Below are positions 8,060-17,013 of a stretch of 64,000 nucleotides of DNA, one piece after another. The number at the start of each line of letters is the position of its first letter. Within the stretch, counting starts at the first letter, position 1. Made by a program: the position numbers and the translations under genes. The DNA is taken from the NCBI GenBank assembly GCA_035555595.1, contig DATMGK010000099.1:1-64000 (forward strand). Reading direction: 5' to 3'. Source of the DNA: Croceibacterium_A sp035555595 (lineage in GTDB: Bacteria > Pseudomonadota > Alphaproteobacteria > Sphingomonadales > Sphingomonadaceae). The notes beneath the pieces are model-generated. The model was not told the origin of the DNA and did no database searches. It saw only the letters and a program-made list of their open reading frames with translations.

Positions 8060-8424
8060 GCGATATCTATTTCGACAGCGGCGTTGTGGTCGATGTCCTG
8101 TCCGGGCATCCGAAGGCGATTGCCGAATTGCGCCGTGCCAGACGGCCCTGGGTGTGCCGCACCAGTTGGCTTGAAATTCTGGGTGCGGCGCCCGTTTCCG
8201 CGCGGGAAGAAACCGAACGTTTCCTTTCCAACTTCTCGATGCGAGAAATTTCGCCTGAAATCGCCCGCCGCGCGGCCAACCTGCGCTTTGAACGACCCAA
8301 CATCGATCTGGGCGCGGCGCTGGTGTTCGCAGCCGCGCAGGAACACGGCGGCATCCTCGTCACCCGCAATATCAAGGATTTCCCGGCCGCCACGCCGGGC
8401 ATCCGCATTCCCTATCTCGTCTAA
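8056..8424 (+). CDS. PIN-domain ribonuclease toxin (VapC-like)
   Basis: This 122-residue protein has the PIN fold pattern: an early Asp in IYFDSGVVVDVL, a Glu in TSWLEIL, an Asp in the DLGAALVFAAA helix and a final Asp in LVTRNIKDFP. These are the acidic residues that bind Mg2+ in VapC RNases, which cut tRNA or rRNA. The gene starts with GTG overlapping the antitoxin stop, so translation is coupled. No residue loss or frameshift is visible, so the toxin appears intact. It lies 18 bases ahead of glmS, which raises the question whether glmS depends on readthrough from the toxin-antitoxin promoter. Confidence 0.85.
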   Translation: MSDIYFDSGVVVDVLSGHPKAIAELRRARRPWVCRTSWLEILGAAPVSAREETERFLSNFSMREISPEIARRAANLRFERPNIDLGAALVFAAAQEHGGILVTRNIKDFPAATPGIRIPYLV

Positions 8425-8442
8425 TCAAGGATTGAACGGCAC

Positions 8443-10266
8443 ATGTGCGGCATCATCGGCATCGTCGGCAGGCACCCCGTCGCGGAGCGGCTGGTGGATG
8501 GCCTGCGCCGCATGGAATATCGCGGCTATGACAGCGCCGGCATCTGCACCCTGCACGGCGGGGAACTCGTCCGTCGCCGGGCAGAGGGTAAGCTGGCGAA
8601 CCTTGAACGGGAACTGGCGCGAAACCCCGCCTCTGGTGAAGTCGGCATCGCGCATACCCGCTGGGCCACCCACGGCGCGCCTACCGCGAACAACGCCCAT
8701 CCCCATTCCACGGGGGAGGTGGCGCTGGTTCACAACGGCATCATCGAAAATTTCAAACCTTTGCGAGAGGCGCTGATCGCGCGTGGCCGCAAGTTTGAAA
8801 GCGAAACCGACACGGAAATCGTCGCCCACCTCGTTTCGGAACGGGTGGAGCAGGGGCTCAGCCCGCAGGATGCGGTGCGCGAGGTTCTGCCGCAGTTGCG
8901 CGGCGCCTTCGCGCTGGCGATCGCGTTCCGCACCCATCCCGATATGCTGATCGGCGCGCGGCTCGGCTCACCGCTGGTGGTGGGGTACGGAGACGGCGAA
9001 ACCTATCTCGGTTCCGACGCGCTGGCGTTGGCCCCCTTGACGCAGAAGATCGCCTATCTGGAAGAAGGCGACTGGGTCGTCATCACCCGCGAAGGCGCGG
9101 AAATCTTCGACAAGGACAATCGCGCAGTGGAGCGGGAGGTGACCACCTCCGGCGCATCCGCCGCCGCGATTGAGAAGGGCCAGTACCGGCACTTCATGCA
9201 GAAGGAGATTTTCGAACAGCCGACGGTGGTGGCGCAGACGCTGCGCAGCTATCTCCGCCCGGTCGAAATGCAGGTGGCTCTGCCGCAGATCGATTTCGAC
9301 CTTTCGGCGATCGATCGTGTCACCATCGTCGCGTGCGGCACCAGCTACTACGCTGGCATGGTGGCGAAATACTGGCTGGAACAGTTCGCCCGCGTGCCGG
9401 TGGATGTCGATTACGCCAGCGAGTTCCGTTACCGCGAACCCGTGCTCGCCCCCGGCGGGCTGGCCCTGTTCATCTCGCAAAGCGGTGAGACGGCCGATAC
9501 TCTGGCCGCCCTGCGGCACTGCCGCGAACAGCAGCAGACCATCGCCGTCGTCGTCAACGTGCCGACCAGCTCCATGGCGCGAGAGGCGGACTTGCTGCTG
9601 CCCACTCACGCTGGTCCCGAAATCGGCGTCGCTTCGACCAAGGCGTTCACCTGCCAGCTCGCCGTTCTGGCCGCGCTGGCCGCGCACTTCGCGGTCAAGA
9701 AGGGCCGCCTGTCCCGCGATGAAGAGGCAGAGATCGTGCGCCATCTGCTCGAAGCGCCCGCCTGCCTCAACGCGGCGCTGGACCATGATGATGAAATCGC
9801 GGCGATGGCGCACCTGATCGCCCCGGCGCGTGACGTGCTCTATCTCGGGCGGGGTTCTGATTTCCCGTTGGCGCTGGAAGGCGCACTGAAGCTGAAGGAA
9901 ATCAGCTACATTCATGCGGAAGGCTATGCCGCCGGCGAAATGAAGCACGGTCCCATCGCGCTGATCGACGAAGCGGTGCCGGTGATCGTGCTCGCACCAT
10001 CCGGCCCGCTGTTTGAAAAGACCGTGTCCAACATGCAGGAAGTCCGCGCCCGTGGCGGCAAGATCGTGTTGATCTCCGACCGTGAAGGGTTGGCGGAAGC
10101 CGGCGAGGGCTGTCTGGCGACGATCGAGATGCCGCGCGTCCACCCCCTGATCGCGCCGTTGGTCTATGCGGTGCCGGTGCAATTGCTCGCCTATCACGTT
10201 GCCGTGGTAAAGGGCACCGATGTCGATCAGCCGCGCAATCTGGCGAAGTCCGTTACTGTTGAATAG
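8443..10266 (+). CDS. glmS: Glutamine-fructose-6-phosphate aminotransferase (isomerizing)
   Basis: This 607-residue enzyme starts MCGIIGIVG, so Cys2 becomes the N-terminal nucleophile of the glutamine amidotransferase domain (residues 2 to about 220, with HTRWATHGAPT). Two SIS sugar-isomerase domains follow, with ACGTSYYAG, SQSGETADTLAALR, STKAFTCQL and the C-terminal AKSVTVE. It makes glucosamine-6-phosphate, the committed step to UDP-GlcNAc, together with GlmU upstream. GlmM is not in the window. No glmS ribozyme is expected or visible: the upstream gap is only 18 bases. Confidence 0.97.
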   Translation: MCGIIGIVGRHPVAERLVDGLRRMEYRGYDSAGICTLHGGELVRRRAEGKLANLERELARNPASGEVGIAHTRWATHGAPTANNAHPHSTGEVALVHNGIIENFKPLREALIARGRKFESETDTEIVAHLVSERVEQGLSPQDAVREVLPQLRGAFALAIAFRTHPDMLIGARLGSPLVVGYGDGETYLGSDALALAPLTQKIAYLEEGDWVVITREGAEIFDKDNRAVEREVTTSGASAAAIEKGQYRHFMQKEIFEQPTVVAQTLRSYLRPVEMQVALPQIDFDLSAIDRVTIVACGTSYYAGMVAKYWLEQFARVPVDVDYASEFRYREPVLAPGGLALFISQSGETADTLAALRHCREQQQTIAVVVNVPTSSMAREADLLLPTHAGPEIGVASTKAFTCQLAVLAALAAHFAVKKGRLSRDEEAEIVRHLLEAPACLNAALDHDDEIAAMAHLIAPARDVLYLGRGSDFPLALEGALKLKEISYIHAEGYAAGEMKHGPIALIDEAVPVIVLAPSGPLFEKTVSNMQEVRARGGKIVLISDREGLAEAGEGCLATIEMPRVHPLIAPLVYAVPVQLLAYHVAVVKGTDVDQPRNLAKSVTVE

Positions 10267-10358
10267 CGCACTATTCGAAAAGGCGGCGGGCCATTTTCCG
10301 CAATAGTCCCTTAAGGGCCTTTACCCACCACTAACCATTACTGGTTTACGCGCGGGGC

Positions 10359-12713
10359 GTGAACGGTCCCCATTCAGAGTTGCCGAAACTTCCGCTCCGC
10401 CTCACGGCGTTGCAGATCATCGGTCTGGGAAAGCCTGACGAAGGTGACTGGGCCCGCCTGCGCGCGCTTCAGTACAGCCAGCTTCATCGCGTGGCCCTGA
10501 CGCGGGGCATCTGCCATGCTCTGGCCGCGATCATCACCGTGGGCACGTTCAGCACGCTGGTGCCCGGCTGGTTGCTGGCGGGGTGGCTGCTGGCCGCGTC
10601 GGGCGCGCTGATCAATTCCGTCAGGACGGATCGCAGTCTGGCCGACATCGACCGCCGGTTGATGAGCGGCCGGGAATACCGGCGGCAGTCTGTCGGCATC
10701 GCGCTTTGCGCACTGGTCTGGGCGGCGGCGCTGGTTTTATTCGTGCCCTATGGCTCGGAAGCGGAACATTTTGAGCTGTGGACGCTGATTGCGATGCTGA
10801 TTGCGGCGTCGGCCGCGACCATGTCCGCCGCGCCGCTGGCCACGGTTATCTTCGCCGCCATCACCGGCGGCACCGCCGCGGTGACTTTCGCGATTAAGGG
10901 CGATCTTGGCTATGCTGCGGTAATCGTTGCCTTTCTCGCCGTCGCAATGGCGGGAACGATCGACGCTGCACGCACCAACCTGACTGCCCGCATTGCTGAA
11001 CTCGGCGCGGCGGAAAAGGACGAAGTTGTCTCCCTCCTCCTGCGCGAATTCGAAGAGAACGAGGCGGACTGGCTGTGGCAGATCGACGTCAATCGCCGCG
11101 TCCGTTCCGCCAGCCCGCGCTTCGCCTATGCGCTGGGGGCGGATGTTGCTGCGATCGATGGCCAGCCCTTCATCCAGCTCGTTTCTGGCGAGACGTGGGA
11201 AACAGGGCAGTTCCCGCCCAGCCTGCATGAACTGGCTGAAAAACTGAAACGGCGGGAGAACTTCTCGAACCTTCTGGTGCAGGTCACGGTAGCTTCGGGG
11301 CGGCGCTGGTGGGAACTTTCCGGCACGCCGATGCTGGACGAAAAAGGCCGCTTCGTCGGCTTCCGCGGTGTCGGCTCTGATGTGACGGAGCAGCGGGAGG
11401 CGGATGAAAAGGTCGCCTATCTCGCTCGCTATGACACGCTGACCGGCCTGCCCAACCGCCTGATGCTGACCGAGGCTTTGGGGGAGGCCATGCGCTATTC
11501 CGACCAGTGGCGGACGCGCTGTGCTTTCCTGATGATCGACCTCGATCGGTTCAAGCATGTAAACGATTCCCTCGGGCATCAGGTGGGTGATCGCCTGCTC
11601 GCGCAAGTGTCGCAGCGGCTTCAGGCCGTGATCGGCGACGGCGAACAGAGTGGCCGTCTGGGTGGTGACGAATTCGCGGTGGTGATCCGCGACGCATCGC
11701 AGATCGGCTGCGTCGAACGGGTGGCCAATGCGATCATCCAGTCGCTGTCGCAGCCTTACGAGGTCGATCATCACCGCCTCTATGTGGGCGCCAGCGTTGG
11801 TTCGGCTGTCGGCCCGCGCGATGGCAACACGGTCGAAATGCTGATGCGGAACGCCGATCTGGCGCTCTACCGCGCGAAAGATCAGGGCGGGGGAGAGCAC
11901 TGCGCCTATGAACCGGCGCTCCACGCCAGTGTGGAGGAACGGCGCCAGCTTGAACTCGCGCTGCGTCAGGCGATCGGCAACGAGGAGCTACGGCTCAATT
12001 TTCAGCCCGTGGTGGATGCGAACCGCGAAACCGTGGTCAGTTTCGAGGCGCTGCTGCGCTGGCACAGCGCCGAACATGGCACGGTGAGCCCGGCCAAGTT
12101 CATTCCGCTTGCAGAGGATACGCGCCTGATCGTGCCGATTGGCGATTGGGTTCTGCGCGAGGCATGCCGTCAGGCGGTGGGCTGGCCCGGCAACGTGAAG
12201 GTGGCGGTCAACGTTTCGGGCGAACAGTTGCTTGAACCGAACTTCTCCAGGAATGTGGTTCGCGCGCTGGCCGACAGCGGGCTGCCCGCGCACCGGCTGG
12301 AAGTGGAAGTGACGGAAAGCATCTTCCTGCGCGATGGCCGCACGGCGCGGCAGACGCTGGAAGAAGTCATGGCGCTCGGCTGTTCCATCGCGCTGGATGA
12401 TTTCGGCACCGGCTATTCCTCGCTTGGCTACCTCCGCACGCTACGTTTCTCGACCATCAAGGTGGATCGCAGCTTCGTGCAGGGCGCCGCGCAGGGTAAC
12501 CGGGAAAGCCTTGCCATCATCCGCGCCGTTGTGGCCATGGCGCAAAGCCTTGAGATGACAACCACGGCCGAGGGCGTGGAAACGGCGGAGGAAGTGGAAC
12601 TGATCCGCAGCCTCGGCTGCAACAAGATCCAGGGTTATTACTTTGGCCGCCCGATGGAACCGGCAGAAGCGGTCGCCCTCCTGCGTCGCAAGCCCGCATC
12701 AGCGTTGGCCTGA
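10359..12713 (+). CDS. Membrane PAS-GGDEF-EAL protein, putative c-di-GMP cyclase/phosphodiesterase
   Basis: The protein has 784 residues. About six hydrophobic helices occupy residues 48-210, a PAS-like sensor residues about 230-345, GGDEF residues about 350-510 and EAL residues about 520-775. The cyclase signature GGDEF is intact near residue 434, but no RxxD inhibitory site stands five residues ahead of it. The phosphodiesterase has EALLRW near residue 562, DDFGTGYSSL and TAEGVET, so both halves could be active. The likely start is GTG at 10359 with a weak GGGG behind it; no nearby ATG fits. It probably tunes c-di-GMP in response to a membrane or redox signal, which cannot be named. Confidence 0.9.
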   Translation: MNGPHSELPKLPLRLTALQIIGLGKPDEGDWARLRALQYSQLHRVALTRGICHALAAIITVGTFSTLVPGWLLAGWLLAASGALINSVRTDRSLADIDRRLMSGREYRRQSVGIALCALVWAAALVLFVPYGSEAEHFELWTLIAMLIAASAATMSAAPLATVIFAAITGGTAAVTFAIKGDLGYAAVIVAFLAVAMAGTIDAARTNLTARIAELGAAEKDEVVSLLLREFEENEADWLWQIDVNRRVRSASPRFAYALGADVAAIDGQPFIQLVSGETWETGQFPPSLHELAEKLKRRENFSNLLVQVTVASGRRWWELSGTPMLDEKGRFVGFRGVGSDVTEQREADEKVAYLARYDTLTGLPNRLMLTEALGEAMRYSDQWRTRCAFLMIDLDRFKHVNDSLGHQVGDRLLAQVSQRLQAVIGDGEQSGRLGGDEFAVVIRDASQIGCVERVANAIIQSLSQPYEVDHHRLYVGASVGSAVGPRDGNTVEMLMRNADLALYRAKDQGGGEHCAYEPALHASVEERRQLELALRQAIGNEELRLNFQPVVDANRETVVSFEALLRWHSAEHGTVSPAKFIPLAEDTRLIVPIGDWVLREACRQAVGWPGNVKVAVNVSGEQLLEPNFSRNVVRALADSGLPAHRLEVEVTESIFLRDGRTARQTLEEVMALGCSIALDDFGTGYSSLGYLRTLRFSTIKVDRSFVQGAAQGNRESLAIIRAVVAMAQSLEMTTTAEGVETAEEVELIRSLGCNKIQGYYFGRPMEPAEAVALLRRKPASALA

Positions 12714-12764
12714 CGCCGCCGCCGTCGTCGTCGCCGCCCCTTCGTCGTCGCCGCCCCCTTCGTC
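12714..12764. repeat. Short GC-rich direct repeats
   Basis: Between the convergent GGDEF-EAL and purQ genes, a roughly 17-base unit beginning CGTCGTCGCCGCCCC is repeated imperfectly, preceded by GCC and GTC triplet runs. It reads as slipped-strand low-complexity DNA and has no coding support. Confidence 0.55.
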
Positions 12765-12784
12765 ATTCCCGCGAAGGCGGGAAT
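12765..12784. repeat. Small palindromic element with ATTCCCGC arms
   Basis: ATTCCCGC and GCGGGAAT form a perfect 8-base stem around a GAAG loop, flanked by GTC and CCAG. This form (GTCATTCCCGCG..GCGGGAATCCAG) is familiar to me as a widely dispersed intergenic repeat in many proteobacteria. Here it sits between two convergent genes, where such elements can serve as bidirectional hairpin terminators. There is no T tract. Confidence 0.65.
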
Positions 12785-12823
12785 CCAGTCAGCGCTTCAG
12801 CAGATACCCACGAGACCGCAGGC

Positions 12824-13501
12824 TCAGGCCGCGACCAGCGCCCTCATCGCGCTTTCGAACAGCGCCCGTCCGTCCGTTCCGCCCAGTTCCTGCTCGATCG
12901 CGCGTTCCGGGTGGGGCATCATGCCCAGCACGGTGCCGGTTTCGTTCAGCACACCGGCGATGCGCCGCTGCGATCCGTTCACTTCTTCAGCATAACGAAA
13001 CGCCACGCGGCCTTCGCCTTCGATCCGGTCCAGCGTCGCTTCGTCGGCGAAATAGTTGCCGTCATGATGCGCCACGGGCAGGTGGATCGTGCTGCCCGCC
13101 TCATACCCGGCGGTGAACAGCGACTGGCTGTTTTCCACCGTCAGCGGCACGCTGCGGCAAGTGAAAGTGAGCTGTGCGTTCCGCATCAGCGCGCCGGGCA
13201 GCAGCCCGCTTTCAGTCAGGATTTGGAAGCCGTTGCAGATGCCAAGCACCGGCACGCCGCGCGCGGCCTGATCCACCACCGCGCGCATCACCGGGCTTTT
13301 CGCCGCCATCGATCCGCAGCGCAGGTAATCGCCGTAAGAGAAACCGCCCGGCACCGCGATGAAATCCAGCCCATCAGGCAGTTCAGCATCACCGTGCCAC
13401 ACACGAATCGCGGGCGCGCCCGAAACCTTCTCCAGCGCCACCGCCAGATCGCGGTCGCAGTTGGAGCCGGGGAAGGTGATTACGGCCGCGCGGAACGCCA
13501 T
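12824..13501 (-). CDS. purQ: Phosphoribosylformylglycinamidine synthase, glutaminase subunit PurQ
   Basis: This 225-residue class I glutamine amidotransferase has the FPGSNCDRD start, VPGGFSYGDYLR, the nucleophile Cys in GVPVLGICNGFQIL and the C-terminal His/Glu pair in MMPHPERA. With PurS and PurL it converts FGAR to FGAM; PurL is not in the window. The ATG at 13501 gives the canonical MAFRAAVITFPG start, and its first base is also the last base of the purS stop, so purS and purQ are translationally coupled. Confidence 0.97.
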   Translation of the reverse strand: MAFRAAVITFPGSNCDRDLAVALEKVSGAPAIRVWHGDAELPDGLDFIAVPGGFSYGDYLRCGSMAAKSPVMRAVVDQAARGVPVLGICNGFQILTESGLLPGALMRNAQLTFTCRSVPLTVENSQSLFTAGYEAGSTIHLPVAHHDGNYFADEATLDRIEGEGRVAFRYAEEVNGSQRRIAGVLNETGTVLGMMPHPERAIEQELGGTDGRALFESAMRALVAA

Positions 13502-13740
13502 TACGCCGTCTCCAGCTTCTCGATGCGGTAATTCTCGATCACCATGTTGGCCAGCAGCTTGCGGCACATCTCGTCCAGAGAGGAGTCGCTGGTGCCGTCG
13601 GCCACGTCCAGTTCTATCAGCCGGCCGACGCGGACATCCTGCACGCCGTCGAAACCCAGCCCTTCCAGTGCGTGATGCACGGCGCGGCCCTGCGGATCGA
13701 GCACGCCGGGCTTGAGGCTGACGTGAATGCGGACCTTCAT
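13501..13740 (-). CDS. purS: Phosphoribosylformylglycinamidine synthase subunit PurS
   Basis: This 79-residue protein has the full PurS pattern: VRIHVSLKPGVLDPQGRAV, then ALEGLGFDGVQDVRVGRLIEL and a C-terminal helix with CRKLLANMVIENYRIE. It bridges PurQ and PurL in the three-part FGAM synthetase typical of alphaproteobacteria and Gram-positives. It is directly followed by purQ with one overlapping base. An M16 peptidase gene separates it from purC, which precedes purS more closely in many relatives. Confidence 0.96.
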   Translation of the reverse strand: MKVRIHVSLKPGVLDPQGRAVHHALEGLGFDGVQDVRVGRLIELDVADGTSDSSLDEMCRKLLANMVIENYRIEKLETA

Positions 13741-13818
13741 CGGGCGGGGCCTTGTTCTGCTGCGGGGACTCGCCGCAGCCTATGGCGATTGTCGTCGCCG
13801 GTAACAAGAGGGCGGGGG

Positions 13819-16668
13819 CTATTGCCCACGCGGCAGCACCACGATTTCCAGCCGGTCCGCAGGCTTCAGATACTTCGCGGCCGTGGCCTGCACGTCGGCG
13901 GCGGTCAGGGCCTCGAAACCGGGCTTGCCGTCCAGAAACCGGGCTATGTCGTCGGGATCACTCTGCGCTCGGGCGGCCAGCGCCATCCAGCCGCCGTTGC
14001 TTTTCAGCGCGTTGTCATAGGCTTCCAGCACGGGACGGCGGGCGCGCAGCAGCACGTCATCGTCGATCGGTTCGGCGATCACTCCGCGCACGCTGTCCAG
14101 CATAGCCTCCCGCGTGGCATCCACCTGATCGGCGGCGACTTGCGCGGCCAGCGTGAAATAGCCGAACCCGGGATACGTGTCTGATTGGCTGGCGTTAACG
14201 CCGGGAGAATAAGTCTGGCCAAGCTGTTCGCGCAGGGTTTCGGTCAGTTCCACCTGAAGCACGCGCTTCAGCAGTTCCAGCCGCAGTACTTCACCCAGAT
14301 CGCTATTGTCCGTGGTCGGCCAGTCCATCCGCACGATCGCCTGATCGGCCGGGCCGTCATGGTGCAAGGTGCGCTGTGCCCGGTCAGTGGTGAAGGCGCG
14401 ATGGCGGTTCGCTTCATAATCGCGGAATTCCGCTTCGCGCGCGGGCAGGGCGCCCAGCGTTCTGGCCACCATGTCGATGCCTTGCGCTTCGTCGAAATTG
14501 CCAACCAGCGCCAGTTCCAGCGCGCCATGGGCCAGACGGTCCGACAGCACATCCCGCAAACGCGCAAAGCTCAGCGCCAGATAGGCGTCGCGGGGTTGCA
14601 GCGAAAATCGCGGGTCGCCGTCAGATATGATCGAGCCCAGCGCATTGCTCAGCGCGCTTTCCGGCGTGGCGGTCAGCCGGGCGAAGAAGTTCTCGATATT
14701 ACGGCGGAACTGCGCCTCCCCCTGCGGGCGATAACCGGGATCGGACACCGCTGCCGCGAAAAGCTGGAGCTGAAGTTCCAGATCGCGCGGTGTCGAACTG
14801 CTGGAAAGCACCAGCGTCCGTTCCCCCAGCGCCACCGCCAGCCCCACGCTATGCCCGGCAAGCACGCTCTGAAGCTCGTCGGAGGTATACTGTCCCAGCC
14901 CGCCCACAGGCAGATAGCTGGCCAGCGCCACCGCCAGCGGATCCTCGCGGGTATTCAGCATTTGCCCGCCATCGATGTTGAGCTGCACCGAAACGCGATC
15001 CTGTTGCAGGTCCGTGTGTTTCAGGTTCAGCCTCAGCCCATTGGCAAAGACGATCTGCCTGATGCCCAGCCGCGGTTCCGCGCTGTCGGAAACGACCGTG
15101 CCGGCGGGTCCGAAGTCGGTATAGGCCCAATCGCCCAGTTGTGCCGCATTGCCCGCCAGCAGCGGCGCGGCCACACCTTCGTCCCACGCGGCTCGCAGCG
15201 CGTCCGCCCCGCCATCCGGCGCGGTCCGCCCTTCGAAACGGATCAGCGGATTGTCCAGCGGAACCAGTTCCTCTTTCAAAGAGGCGAGCACGCTTTCAGG
15301 CGTGATATGCGGCAGATGGTCCAGAAACCGCTGCAACGCGCTGGCCGGGGTGGTGGGAATCTGTCCGTCCTGCAGCAGGGTCAGCGCCCCGGTCAGGAAC
15401 GCGGCATTGCTGCGGGTTTCTGCCCCGGCGGCGTTGCTTTCCAGCGCGGTGCGCAAGTTGGCGATCTGCTCAGTGACTTCCGCTTCGGTGAAGCCCTGTT
15501 CCATCGCGCGGCGATATTCGGCCTGCGCGGCTGCCAGTGCTCGCCGCCATTCGCCTTCGCCTGCGCTGACCACCAGATTGGTCGTGCGGCCCGCTTCGAA
15601 CACTTCACTGGTGCTCAGCGACGCGCTGCGGAACGGTGGGTCTTCCTCTCGCGCCAGCCGCTGCAACCGGCGGTTCACGATCGCGTAGCCCAGTTGTCGC
15701 CGCACATTGGCCTCGCGGAAGGCGCGATTATCGATCCGGTCGATCCACGGTCCATTCCTCGCCACCGTCACCTGTTCCGCCAGCGCGGGATCCAGATAGA
15801 CATCCGTCTGGCCCGCCCGGTCGATCGGAAGCGGCCCCGGATCGACTGCGGGCATCACCGGTTGCGGCGCCCAACTGGCAAAGTGGCTGCGGATGGCCGC
15901 TTCCACTTCGTCCGGGTCGAAATCGCCGATCACGATCAGCGCGGTGTTTTCCGGGCGATAGATCCGCTGGTAAAGCGCCCGCAGTTTGTCTGGCGTGGCT
16001 GCTTGCAGCGTTTCCACCGTGCCGATCGGCAGCCGTTCGGTAAAACGCGCGCCCGGATAAAGAAACTTCAGCCCCTCCACCAGATTGCGTAGCTGATAGG
16101 TATCGCGCACCCGCCTTTCCGACAGGATTACGCCTTTTTCCCGCTCTACTGCGCCTGCATCGAACGTCAGTTCGCTGGCCGTCTCACGCATAAGCATCAG
16201 CGCGGTATCCAGCAGCGAAGGGTCATTACGCGGCAGGTCCAGCCGGTAACTCGTTACGGAAAAGTCGGTTGAAGCATTGGCATCCGCGCCAAAGGTCAGC
16301 CCCTCGCGCGCCAGCAGGCGGATCATTTCCCCTTCGGGCACGCGGGTCGAACCGTTGAAGGCCATGTGCTCAATGAAATGGGCATAGCCCAACTCGTCGT
16401 CAGTCTCCGCGATCGACCCGGCATCGACCCAGAACTCCACGATCCCCGTGCCCTTGGGCGTGGCGTTGGGCCGGATGATATAGCGCATGCCGTTGTCCAG
16501 CCGGCCGAAGCGATAGGCGGGATCGGGCGCCAGATCGCTGCTTTCGAACGGCCATTCATGCGCGGGCGCAACGGGTGCTTGCGCGGAAACGCCCTGGCTC
16601 CAGGCGGGGGCCAGAGCGGGAAAACCGGCGATGGCAAGAAGGGCGGCAATCAGGAAGCGGCGGGTCAT
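13819..16668 (-). CDS. M16 family zinc metallopeptidase, secreted, two-repeat form
   Basis: The 949-residue product starts with a signal peptide (residues 1 to about 25). The inverted zinc motif HFIEH is at residues 97-101, and the distal Glu region follows in AVEREKGVILSE. Two M16 halves are present: the N-terminal catalytic half and a C-terminal half from about residue 500 with the usual NGLRLNLK and RRPVLEAYDNA segments but no second HxxEH. This is the single-chain insulinase-like or PqqL-like architecture that degrades peptides in the periplasm or at the envelope. ATG at 16668 was chosen because it gives the signal peptide. It is unrelated to the flanking pur genes in function. Confidence 0.9.
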   Translation of the reverse strand: MTRRFLIAALLAIAGFPALAPAWSQGVSAQAPVAPAHEWPFESSDLAPDPAYRFGRLDNGMRYIIRPNATPKGTGIVEFWVDAGSIAETDDELGYAHFIEHMAFNGSTRVPEGEMIRLLAREGLTFGADANASTDFSVTSYRLDLPRNDPSLLDTALMLMRETASELTFDAGAVEREKGVILSERRVRDTYQLRNLVEGLKFLYPGARFTERLPIGTVETLQAATPDKLRALYQRIYRPENTALIVIGDFDPDEVEAAIRSHFASWAPQPVMPAVDPGPLPIDRAGQTDVYLDPALAEQVTVARNGPWIDRIDNRAFREANVRRQLGYAIVNRRLQRLAREEDPPFRSASLSTSEVFEAGRTTNLVVSAGEGEWRRALAAAQAEYRRAMEQGFTEAEVTEQIANLRTALESNAAGAETRSNAAFLTGALTLLQDGQIPTTPASALQRFLDHLPHITPESVLASLKEELVPLDNPLIRFEGRTAPDGGADALRAAWDEGVAAPLLAGNAAQLGDWAYTDFGPAGTVVSDSAEPRLGIRQIVFANGLRLNLKHTDLQQDRVSVQLNIDGGQMLNTREDPLAVALASYLPVGGLGQYTSDELQSVLAGHSVGLAVALGERTLVLSSSSTPRDLELQLQLFAAAVSDPGYRPQGEAQFRRNIENFFARLTATPESALSNALGSIISDGDPRFSLQPRDAYLALSFARLRDVLSDRLAHGALELALVGNFDEAQGIDMVARTLGALPAREAEFRDYEANRHRAFTTDRAQRTLHHDGPADQAIVRMDWPTTDNSDLGEVLRLELLKRVLQVELTETLREQLGQTYSPGVNASQSDTYPGFGYFTLAAQVAADQVDATREAMLDSVRGVIAEPIDDDVLLRARRPVLEAYDNALKSNGGWMALAARAQSDPDDIARFLDGKPGFEALTAADVQATAAKYLKPADRLEIVVLPRGQ

Positions 16669-16857
16669 TGCCGTGATGTCTGACCGATCGGTTATGAATG
16701 GGCAATGGTCGATGCCACCCCCGCCCGGCTTGCCGCGGACAAATGCCATCCGGCGACCTTGCGCCACGGTGCGTCGCAACTGCGGTATATTACTGGCGTA
16801 ACAGTGATAATCGGCGCAAACAGGGAAGGTCGCACGGGGGCGTGTGAGGTATGGCTT

Positions 16858-16983
16858 GTGGAGCCACGCGTTTTAATTGCCTACGGATTGATTGTTCTGC
16901 TGCTCGTCGCGGCGGCGCTGCTGATCGTGCGAGAGCGCGCACGCCGCAAGGAAAAGCGCAAGCTGTGGCGCCGGCGGCAATAG
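16858..16983 (+). CDS. Possible 41-residue single-pass membrane protein
   Basis: In the 345-base gap between the M16 gene and purC, a plus-strand frame from a GTG at 16858 encodes one clear transmembrane helix (IAYGLIVLLLVAAALLIV) followed by a strongly basic tail rich in Arg and Lys ending RRRQ. A GAGG stands about 10 bases ahead of the GTG. The same frame is open back to an ATG at 16705, but that upstream part has no protein-like features. The positive-inside layout supports a real membrane peptide, though no family is recognised. Confidence 0.4.
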   Translation: MEPRVLIAYGLIVLLLVAAALLIVRERARRKEKRKLWRRRQ

Positions 16984-17013
16984 GCCGGGCGCAATAAGCG
17001 ACCGGCCCCGGCC

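Noticed and set aside
8968..10197. 409-codon minus-strand frame inside glmS
   Set aside because: glmS is unambiguous on the other strand.
10321..10350. CtrA-like half-site (TAACCAT) before the GGDEF-EAL gene
   Set aside because: The two-part consensus needs at least two mismatches here, so it is below what I accept.
14185..16092. 635-codon plus-strand frame opposite the M16 peptidase
   Set aside because: The minus-strand frame has a signal peptide and the zinc motif; the plus frame is rich in Arg, Gln and His and has no domain pattern.
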